A stretch of DNA of 13,833 nt from contig CATPCO010000752.1 of the NCBI GenBank assembly GCA_955652925.1, forward strand, positions 1 to 13,833, read 5' to 3'. This document shows, in pieces, positions 1-4,780 of this stretch; position 1 is the first letter of the stretch; every line of letters begins with the position of its first letter. This DNA comes from an uncultured Xanthobacteraceae bacterium (lineage in GTDB: Bacteria > Pseudomonadota > Alphaproteobacteria > Rhizobiales > Xanthobacteraceae). The translations under genes and the position numbers were made by a program. The notes beneath the pieces are model-generated. The model did no database searches. It saw only the letters and a list, made by a program, of their open reading frames with translations, and was not told the origin of the DNA.

Positions 1-112
1 GGCGATAATGGCGATCAACGCCATGCAGAAAGAGAATGGGTTTTTCCCCGGCGGCCGCCGTGGGAGACGCAGACGTCTTGTTCTTTTGGTTTCTCAGAAT
101 GGCGTCGTTCAT
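1..112 (-). CDS. lolD: Lipoprotein-releasing ABC transporter ATPase LolD, N-terminal fragment cut by the window edge
   Basis: Reading leftwards from an ATG at 112, 37 codons are open to the window edge. After a polar, Lys/Ala-rich leader of about 24 residues the protein reads PILFLHGVDRHYR, which fits the first beta strand and the H-x-RxYR segment of LolD-type ABC ATPases. The Walker A and later motifs lie outside the window. LolD is the cytoplasmic ATPase that drives release of outer-membrane lipoproteins from the inner membrane, working with the permease encoded just upstream. A weak GGAC ribosome-binding sequence lies 9 bases before the ATG. The identification rests on a short fragment plus its position directly downstream of the permease gene; the family is fairly sure and the exact start is less so. 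Confidence 0.72.
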   Translation of the reverse strand, partial: MNDAILRNQKNKTSASPTAAAGEKPILFLHGVDRHYR

Positions 113-121
113 AGCTGTTGC

Positions 122-146
122 GTCCGCACGCACTAGGAACGCGGAC
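122..146 (-). promoter_or_regulatory. Small inverted repeat over the presumed lolD ribosome-binding site
   Basis: GTCCGC (122-127) and GCGGAC (141-146) can pair as a 6-bp hairpin. On the minus-strand transcript the 3' arm holds the only Shine-Dalgarno-like sequence (GGAC) before the lolD ATG at 112. Base pairing could limit lolD translation, but a 6-bp GC-rich inverted repeat can easily arise by chance in this composition. Confidence 0.2.
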
Positions 147-267
147 AGTGGCCGGCGCGGCGTGCCCACGTGGGTATGTGAGGACGTGCGCGCAGAGCGT
201 CGTGAAGCTTTGGCACTCTCAGCAACGCTTTCTATGCCGCGCTTTCGCGTACCCGATGCGCATGGTC

Positions 268-1536
268 TCACTCATAGCGCAGTGCCTCGACCGGATCGAG
301 GCGTGCTGCCCGCCACGCCGGGTAGAGCGTGGCCAGCAACGACAATGCGAGTGCCATCACGACCACCGCGGCCGTCTCGCCGCCATCGACATCGGCGGGC
401 AGTTTCGAAAGAAAGTAGAGTTCGGGCGAGAACAGCTCCGTGTTTGTGACCCAGGATACGAAGCGCCGGATGGACTCGATATTGAGGCAGATAACCAGCG
501 CCAGGATGAAGCCCACAAGGGTGCCGACGATCCCGACCGAGGCGCCCGTGACCATGAACACCCGCATGATTGCGCCCTGGGTCACGCCCATGGTGCGCAG
601 GATGCCGATATCGCGGCCTTTGTCTTTGACCAGCATGATCAGGCCGGAGGTGATATTGAAGGCAGCAACGATCACTATGATGGTCAGGATCATGAACATC
701 ACGTTGCGTTCGACCTGCAGCGCGCTGAAGAAAGTCGCGTTACGCTGGCGCCAGTCGACCATGTAAATCGGCCGCCCCGCGGCATCGGACACGAGCCTGC
801 GGTAATGCTCAATCCGGTCAGGGTTATCCGTATAGACCTCGATTGCGGTAACGTCGCCCGCCCGATTGAAATAGGCCTGCGACTCTACCAAGGGCATGAA
901 GACAAAAGCCGCGTCATATTCCGACATGCCTACCTCAAAGACGGCGGCGACCTTGTAGGTTTTTATGCGCGGCGTTGTTCCCATCGGCGTCACTGCTCCG
1001 CGCGGAGCAACTAGCGTCACGCTGTCGCCCGCACGCAACGAGAGCTGATCGGCGAGGCGCCGGCCAATCGCCACGCCCTGGCCTTCGTCGAAGCCATCGA
1101 GCGTGCCTTGGCGAATATTGTTTGCAACGGAAGGCAGCTTGCCCAGGTCGGCAGCCAAAACACCCCGCAGAAGCACGCCGGCCGCACTGAACGGCGAGGA
1201 CGCAAGGGCCTGGCCTTCGACAATCGGCGCGGCGAGCCTGATGCCTTCAACCTTGCCGACCCGATCAGCGACTTCGCGCCAGTCAGTGAGCGGCGATTCC
1301 AGCGGCTGGATCAAAAGATGCCCGTTGAGCCCCAGGATTTTGTCGAGCAGTTCCTTGCGGAACCCGTTCATCACCGCCATGACAATGATGAGCGTTGCTA
1401 CCCCGAGCATGATTCCGAGGAAGGAGAAACCGGCATTGACCGAAATGAATCCCTCCTGCCGCCGCGCCCGCAAATACCGCAGCGACAGCAGCCACTCGAA
1501 GGGAGCGAAGGGGTGGACGTCGGTCGGGGCCGTCAT
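268..1536 (-). CDS. lolC: Lipoprotein-releasing ABC transporter permease, LolC/LolE family
   Basis: The 422-residue protein is the inner-membrane permease that extracts mature lipoproteins and passes them towards LolA. Alphaproteobacteria usually have one such permease acting as a homodimer instead of a LolC/LolE pair. The N-terminus carries the family's EWLLSLRYLRARRQEGF segment, which precedes TM1 (about 36-57, followed by MNGFR). A periplasmic domain of about 220 residues follows. Three more membrane segments lie at about 278-303, 325-352 and 388-410 and form the FtsX-type module. It ends with the typical YPAWRAARLDPVEALRYE tail. Length is normal. The start ATG has no clear AGGAGG and lies just downstream of inverted 7-bp repeats in the proS-lolC spacer. 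The ATPase gene lolD follows, but after an unusual gap of 155 bases. Confidence 0.95.
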   Translation of the reverse strand: MTAPTDVHPFAPFEWLLSLRYLRARRQEGFISVNAGFSFLGIMLGVATLIIVMAVMNGFRKELLDKILGLNGHLLIQPLESPLTDWREVADRVGKVEGIRLAAPIVEGQALASSPFSAAGVLLRGVLAADLGKLPSVANNIRQGTLDGFDEGQGVAIGRRLADQLSLRAGDSVTLVAPRGAVTPMGTTPRIKTYKVAAVFEVGMSEYDAAFVFMPLVESQAYFNRAGDVTAIEVYTDNPDRIEHYRRLVSDAAGRPIYMVDWRQRNATFFSALQVERNVMFMILTIIVIVAAFNITSGLIMLVKDKGRDIGILRTMGVTQGAIMRVFMVTGASVGIVGTLVGFILALVICLNIESIRRFVSWVTNTELFSPELYFLSKLPADVDGGETAAVVVMALALSLLATLYPAWRAARLDPVEALRYE

Positions 1537-1545
1537 TGGTCAGAG

Positions 1546-1658
1546 GGCAATAGCGAATAGCGAATAGGTCGCGTGCTCAGGATCGGTATCATATGATTCT
1601 GGCCCTTTCTTGTAGATTGCGCTCCGGCCGTATTTATTATTCGCCATTCTCTATTCGC
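1546..1658. repeat. Inverted 7-bp repeat copies in the proS-lolC spacer
   Basis: Two exact tandem copies of GCGAATA (1553-1559, 1560-1566), preceded by a degenerate copy ending at 1552, face two copies in the opposite orientation, TATTCGC (1638-1644, 1652-1658). The last inverted copy includes the proS stop codon. On the minus-strand transcript this gives GGCGAATAG arms right at the end of proS and matching CTATTCGC arms about 16 bases before the lolC ATG. The arms could pair across about 70 bases. The same unit recurs at 4098-4253. There is no T-tract, so a simple intrinsic terminator is not indicated. Confidence 0.7.
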
Positions 1659-2976
1659 CCTGCCCCAGCCGGGCAATCGCGTCCCCCGCGGTCATCAGCT
1701 CTCGGCTCCCGTCGGCACGCTGCTTGAGCTCGATTTTGCCTTCCGCAAGCCCGCGCGGGCCGACCATGATCTGCCATGGAACCCCGATGAGATCGGCGGC
1801 CGCGAATTTCGCTCCCGGCCGTTGATCGAGATCGTCATAGAGCACTTCGACATCGTTGCGGATCAGGGCCTGATAGAGCTGCTCGCAAGCCGCATCGGTA
1901 TCGGCGCCTCCCTGTTTGAGATTGAGGATCGCGACCTTGAATGGCGCTACCGGCTCCGGCCACTTGATGCCCGCTTCGTCATGGAACGCTTCAATAATGG
2001 CGCCAACAAGCCTGCTCGGCCCGATGCCGTAGGATCCCATGTGAACGGGACGCTCGCTGCCGTCCGGTCCTGCCACGACCGCTTTCATCGGCTCGGAATA
2101 TTTCGTGCCGAAATAGAAAATGTGTCCGACTTCGATGCCGCGCGCCGAAAGGCGCTTTTCTGCCGGCAATTTTTCGAATCCCGCCGCATCGTGTTTCTCG
2201 GACGTCGCTGCATAAAGCGACGTCCATTGCTCTACGATCTTCTCAAGCGCCGAGACATCGTCGAAATTAATGTCCTCTCCGGGTACGCAAAAATCGAGAT
2301 AGTCGCGATGACAATAGACCTCGCTTTCTCCAGTGGAAGCAAGAATGATGAACTCGTGGGAATTCCCGCCAATGGGCCCGCTTTCGGCAACCATCGGAAT
2401 GGATTTGAGCCCCAGCCGCGCGAACGTGCGCAGGTAGGCCACGAACATCTTGTTGTAGGAGTGCCTCGCGCCAGCAAAATCCAGATCGAAGGAATAGGCA
2501 TCTTTCATCAGGAACTCGCGTGCGCGCATCACACCGAAGCGCGGCCGCACTTCGTCGCGGAACTTCCATTGGATGTGATAGAGATTGAGCGGTAGGTCTT
2601 TGTATGAGCGCACATAGGCGCGAAAGATTTCGGTTATCATCTCCTCGTTGGTGGGCCCATAAAGGATGTCGCGCTCATGGCGATCCTTGATGCGGAGCAT
2701 CTCCTTGCCATAGTCGTCGTAGCGTCCGCTTTCGCGCCAGAGCTCCGCCGGCTGCACGGTCGGCATCAGCATTTCCAATGCGCCAGCACGATCCTGCTCC
2801 TCGCGCACGATCCGGCAGACTTTGCGCAACACCCGCAGACCCAGAGGGAGGAAGGCATAAATCCCGGCCGCCTGCTGGCGAATGAGCCCGGCGCGCAGCA
2901 TCAACCGATGCGAGACGATCTCGGCCTCCTTCGGCGTCTCGCGCAGAATAGGTAGGAAATATCGCGATAACCGCAT
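1651..2976 (-). CDS. proS: Prolyl-tRNA synthetase, short form without editing insertion
   Basis: This cytoplasmic class II synthetase charges tRNA-Pro with proline. Class II motif 2 is clear (FRDEVRPRFGVMRAREF at about 139-155, then LMKDAYSF), and motif 3 is seen at about 313-328 (HMGSYGIGPSRLVGAI). TNEE at about 109-112 is the usual substrate-binding segment, and the C-terminal anticodon-binding domain follows from about 345. At 441 residues it matches the short alphaproteobacterial enzyme, which lacks the roughly 180-residue editing domain found in the E. coli protein. I place the start at the ATG at 2976 (MRLSRYFLPILRE), with AGAG 7 bases upstream. A TTG two codons earlier (2982) is less likely. 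The stop codon lies inside a GCGAATA repeat. Upstream is the 392-base gap holding the candidate RNA. Confidence 0.96.
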   Translation of the reverse strand: MRLSRYFLPILRETPKEAEIVSHRLMLRAGLIRQQAAGIYAFLPLGLRVLRKVCRIVREEQDRAGALEMLMPTVQPAELWRESGRYDDYGKEMLRIKDRHERDILYGPTNEEMITEIFRAYVRSYKDLPLNLYHIQWKFRDEVRPRFGVMRAREFLMKDAYSFDLDFAGARHSYNKMFVAYLRTFARLGLKSIPMVAESGPIGGNSHEFIILASTGESEVYCHRDYLDFCVPGEDINFDDVSALEKIVEQWTSLYAATSEKHDAAGFEKLPAEKRLSARGIEVGHIFYFGTKYSEPMKAVVAGPDGSERPVHMGSYGIGPSRLVGAIIEAFHDEAGIKWPEPVAPFKVAILNLKQGGADTDAACEQLYQALIRNDVEVLYDDLDQRPGAKFAAADLIGVPWQIMVGPRGLAEGKIELKQRADGSRELMTAGDAIARLGQGE

Positions 2977-3109
2977 CAGCAAGCTCTATCAATTGTGTTC
3001 CACGAAAAAGCAAGCGCAATCAAGCCGTTGAACCCGCACGCGCCGCTGCTCCGCCTGATAATGCACTGCAAAATGGGGCAAAATAACCGGCGGGCGCAAG
3101 CGCGCGAAA
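2977..3109. other. Non-coding spacer upstream of proS
   Basis: No convincing ORF is seen here. On the minus strand this should hold the proS leader and possibly its promoter. AT-rich patches occur (around 3050-3090 and 2983-3010), but I could not fit a well-spaced -35/-10 pair on either strand. The rest of the gap up to the DUF1467 stop is described as a candidate RNA. Confidence 0.4.
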
Positions 3110-3367
3110 CCCTCGCGGATGGCCCGGATTGGTGACAAACGAGCCCGGATCGGATACCTTCCTGCGACTGCAGGAACAAGGGTGAAGCGCGAAGTCCGCC
3201 TGCGCGGCGGGTCTTCGCAGGAAACAAGTCCCGGAGCAGAGGGATACGCCGGGCAAGCCGGCGCAAACCGGAGCGTCTCGTCACGAACCAGTAAGCGAGA
3301 CGTCAGCGTAATATAGTGTACAGTAGCTTTGCGTTTTTGGAGCAGGGTTCGGCCCTGCTCAATTTTT
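3110..3367 (+). ncRNA. Candidate structured noncoding RNA ending in an intrinsic terminator
   Basis: This stretch lies between two minus-strand genes and has no credible ORF. It contains a series of local hairpins: TTCCTGC/GCAGGAA (3159-3176, loop GACT), a 12-bp stem with one bulge (3189-3218), CGCCGG/CCGGCG (3247-3263) and CGTCTCG/CGAGACG (3274-3302). An 8-bp direct repeat GCCCGGAT occurs at 3122-3129 and 3143-3150. The block ends in a hairpin followed by five Ts on the plus strand only, and the minus side of the same hairpin lacks a T-tract. That asymmetry is why I choose the plus strand. No promoter could be placed, so the 5' end is a guess. Some short segments (TTGGTGA, then ACCTT...AAGGGT around a hairpin, then GCCTGCGCGGCGG) loosely recall 6S RNA, but I cannot establish homology. 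It could instead be a structured proS leader read on the minus strand. Confidence 0.38.
3340..3367 (+). terminator. Intrinsic terminator, plus-strand orientation
   Basis: GAGCAGGG (3340-3347) pairs perfectly with CCCTGCTC (3353-3360) around a TTCGG loop, and AATTTTT follows. Read on the minus strand the stem is followed by CAAAAACG, with no T-tract, so it should not end the DUF1467 transcript efficiently. It implies a plus-strand transcript arriving from the gap upstream of proS. The T-tract ends one base before the DUF1467 stop codon. Confidence 0.72.
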
Positions 3368-3368
3368 A

Positions 3369-3638
3369 TCAGTCGGGCATGCCGAGCAAGGCGGTTAGAT
3401 CGCGGATATTGATCAGGCGGTAGGCATAAACGACATACCACACCGCAAAGACAGCCCCCGCGACTACCGTTGTCCACGCGAGCTTGCGTCCAAGCCCCGG
3501 CACGGCTGGGGCGCCTGGATCGGTACCTTCTGCAAAACTGCCGCTCTCTTCCTGACTGCGGATGCCCCACGGCAAAACTGCGAACAGAACGATCCACCAG
3601 ATTAGAAAATAAATTGCGATCGCAGTCGCCAATGACAT
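3369..3638 (-). CDS. DUF1467 family small inner-membrane protein
   Basis: The 89-residue protein has two hydrophobic segments (about 5-24 and 52-73) joined by a polar loop rich in Gly, Pro and acidic residues. The N-terminus MSLATAIAIYFLIWWIVLF, the loop TDPGAPAVP and the following LGRK are what I recall as the hallmark of DUF1467, a family of unknown function largely confined to alphaproteobacteria. In relatives the gene commonly sits between the methylmalonyl-CoA epimerase gene and proS, as here, except that a plus-strand gene intervenes in this window. Its start region is divergent from that plus-strand gene, so it must have its own promoter within 3639-3763. No strong ribosome-binding site is visible. 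The membrane location is inferred from sequence; no function can be assigned. Confidence 0.88.
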   Translation of the reverse strand: MSLATAIAIYFLIWWIVLFAVLPWGIRSQEESGSFAEGTDPGAPAVPGLGRKLAWTTVVAGAVFAVWYVVYAYRLINIRDLTALLGMPD

Positions 3639-3763
3639 CGATTCATTACCGCGGACAGATCAAAGCATCCAATTAAGGTAAAGACCAGATCGAATCAGCC
3701 CATGTGTATCGCAAAATGCCCGCCAGTGTTATGAACGTAAGCAGGTATGTTGGAGAAAGGGCC
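3639..3763. promoter_or_regulatory. Divergent intergenic region between DUF1467 and the Gly/Tyr-rich gene
   Basis: The two flanking genes point away from each other, so promoters for both should lie within these 125 bases. I see no well-matched sigma-70 pair on either strand. The only clear signal is GGAG at 3752-3755, 8 bases before the ATG at 3764, which sets the start of the plus-strand gene. Confidence 0.5.
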
Positions 3764-4090
3764 ATGACCATGGGAGTGTTCACGTTGCGTCGTTTTGCTG
3801 TACTGACGTTCACCTCTGTTTGCTTAGGATTAGGATTCGGCGCGGCTCCTGCCGCGGCTGGCTGCGGATACGGATACGGCTGCTACGCTCCGGCGCCCGT
3901 CATCGTGCAGCCGTCCTGCTCCTGCTGCGGTTGCGGCGCGTCCTACGGGTACGGATATGGCTACGGTGGTTACGGATATGGTGCCTACGGCGGCTATGGT
4001 GCCTACGGCGGCTATGCCGCCGGTTACGACGCTGTCGTGGCGGCCCCGTACTACCGTCCCTATCGCCGCGGCTGGGGTGCGCGCTGGTAG
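3764..4090 (+). CDS. Small exported Gly/Tyr-rich, Cys-containing protein of unknown function
   Basis: The 108-residue product starts with a good Sec signal peptide: a basic LRR, a hydrophobic core and then AAPAAAG, with cleavage likely near residue 30. The mature part is low complexity: CGYGYGCY, a Cys cluster (CSCCGCG), then GYGYGYGGYGYG and two GAYGGY units, ending in a short basic, Tyr-rich tail. I chose the ATG at 3764 because GGAG lies 8 bases upstream and the signal peptide begins there; an in-frame ATG at 3704 would add 20 residues ahead of it and is unlikely. A cysteine right after the signal (AAAGC) could be a weak lipobox, but residue -3 is Ala, not Leu. Such proteins are common in Hyphomicrobiales and are usually called hypothetical. 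It is the only plus-strand gene in the window and carries its own terminator. Function is unknown; a surface or envelope role is inference. Confidence 0.78.
   Translation: MTMGVFTLRRFAVLTFTSVCLGLGFGAAPAAAGCGYGYGCYAPAPVIVQPSCSCCGCGASYGYGYGYGGYGYGAYGGYGAYGGYAAGYDAVVAAPYYRPYRRGWGARW
3980..4015 (+). repeat. Two tandem 18-bp units encoding GAYGGY
   Basis: The 18-bp unit GGTGCCTACGGCGGCTAT is present twice, exactly and in frame (3980-3997 and 3998-4015), and encodes GAYGGY twice. Exact identity at the DNA level suggests recent unit duplication, so copy number may vary between strains without breaking the frame. Confidence 0.85.
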
Positions 4091-4097
4091 TAACTCG

Positions 4098-4132
4098 GCG
4101 AATAGCGAATAACGAGTAGCGAGTAGCGAGTA
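4098..4132 (+). repeat. Array of five tandem 7-bp repeats
   Basis: Five adjacent heptamers run GCGAATA, GCGAATA, ACGAGTA, GCGAGTA, GCGAGTA, starting 7 bases after the stop of the Gly/Tyr-rich gene. Inverted copies follow on the other side of the terminator (TATTCGC within 4232-4239, TGTTCGC at 4247-4253, close to the epimerase stop codon). The terminator arm also carries the reverse complement of GCGAGTA. The unit matches the repeats at 1546-1658. Confidence 0.8.
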
Positions 4133-4140
4133 GGAATGGT

Positions 4141-4182
4141 GGCGGGTAGTGCAGAAGCACTACTCGCCATTTTCTTTTTATT
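4141..4182 (+). terminator. Strong intrinsic terminator of the Gly/Tyr-rich gene
   Basis: GGCGGGTAGTGC (4141-4152) pairs with GCACTACTCGCC (4157-4168), 12 bp with one G-U pair and an AGAA loop, followed by ATTTTCTTTTTATT. The T-tract is only on the plus side, so it ends the plus-strand gene. The 3' arm contains TACTCGC, the inverse of the neighbouring heptamer, so the repeat family contributes to the terminator. Confidence 0.88.
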
Positions 4183-4259
4183 GGTGGCCAATTATCCCTG
4201 CTCGCCTAATTGTCCTGCGTTTCCCTGTTGGCTATTCGCGATTGCCTGTTCGCCCTTCC

Positions 4260-4664
4260 TCACGCTTCCTCCAGTTCAATCAGCGTTCCGCAAAAATCCT
4301 TGGGATGCAGAAACAACACGGCCCTGCCGTGCGCGCCCAGCTTCGGCTCGCCGTCGCCAAGCACGCGCGCGCCCTTCGCTTTGAGCGCGTCGCGGGCCGC
4401 GCGGATATTGGCAACTTCATAGCAGACGTGGTGGATGCCGCCTTCGGGATTGCGTTGCAGGAATTTGGCAATCGGCGACGCGTCGCCAAGCGGTTCGATC
4501 AGCTCGACCTTCGTGTTTGGCAAAGTGATGAAGACCGTGGTCACGCCATGCTCCGGCTGCGGCACGGCCGGCGAGACCTCGGCGCCAAGCGTCTGGCGAT
4601 AAACGTCCGCAGCCCGGGCAATATCGGCCACGGCAATGGCGACGTGGTTGAGTCGGCCGATCAT
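4260..4664 (-). CDS. mce: Methylmalonyl-CoA epimerase
   Basis: This 134-residue enzyme of the vicinal-oxygen-chelate superfamily interconverts the (S) and (R) forms of methylmalonyl-CoA, between propionyl-CoA carboxylase and B12-dependent methylmalonyl-CoA mutase. Two beta-alpha-beta-beta-beta modules are recognisable. Likely metal ligands are His7 (RLNHVAIAV), Glu54 (VELIEP), His79 (GGIHHVCYEV) and Glu130 (LIEL), with Glu38 as a candidate acid/base by analogy with the Propionibacterium enzyme. The start was moved to 4664 because AGGAG lies about 6 bases upstream and family members begin MIGRLNHVAIAV; a start at 4703 would add 13 non-conserved residues. It follows rnj after 116 bases. A biotin ligase gene nearby suits the same pathway, since propionyl-CoA carboxylase is biotinylated. 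Assignment is strong for this subfamily. Confidence 0.93.
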   Translation of the reverse strand: MIGRLNHVAIAVADIARAADVYRQTLGAEVSPAVPQPEHGVTTVFITLPNTKVELIEPLGDASPIAKFLQRNPEGGIHHVCYEVANIRAARDALKAKGARVLGDGEPKLGAHGRAVLFLHPKDFCGTLIELEEA

Positions 4665-4780
4665 GCTCTCTCCTCTCGCATTCGCTGGAATGACGCACGT
4701 CATCCTATTTGGGATCAGTACCCATTACCGAGGTCACTGATCAGATACCCATATCAGGAGCAGACTCAAGTCACGGCCTG
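4665..4780 (-). promoter_or_regulatory. rnj-mce spacer with direct repeats and a short palindrome
   Basis: This 116-base spacer is long for the cluster. It holds two near-identical blocks, GATCAGTACCCAT (4713-4725) and GATCAGATACCCAT (4739-4752), 26 bases apart from start to start, and the perfect inverted repeat ATGACG-CA-CGTCAT (4690-4703). No T-tract terminator is seen. The repeats could be regulator binding sites for a promoter of mce, but the regulator is unknown and I cannot place the promoter. Confidence 0.3.

Noticed and set aside
118..1014. Long plus-strand ORF opposite lolC
   Set aside because: It is antisense to a clear lolC and its sequence is rich in His, Asp and Arg, as expected from reading a GC-rich membrane-protein gene backwards. 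No domain is recognisable.
3119..3316. 65-codon plus-strand ORF inside the candidate RNA
   Set aside because: It has no ribosome-binding site, is Arg/Gly/Ser-rich and spans the hairpins. An RNA gene explains the block better.
3110..3367. tmRNA, RNase P RNA or SRP RNA
   Set aside because: I looked for the tmRNA tag-coding pattern, the GAGGAAAGTCC motif of RNase P RNA and the GGAA-type tip of SRP RNA on both strands and found none. A 6S identity is left open but unproven.
2989..3597. 202-codon minus-strand ORF covering the 2983-3368 gap and part of DUF1467
   Set aside because: It runs through DUF1467 in another frame, through hairpins and through a terminator. Its composition is Arg-rich and erratic, so it does not explain the gap.
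3704..3763. Longer start of the Gly/Tyr-rich protein at 3704
   Set aside because: It would place 20 polar residues ahead of the signal peptide, and it lacks the GGAG site that precedes the ATG at 3764.
4098..4132. CRISPR-like array
   Set aside because: The units are 7 bp, directly adjacent and without spacers, and no cas genes are nearby. This is a simple tandem repeat.
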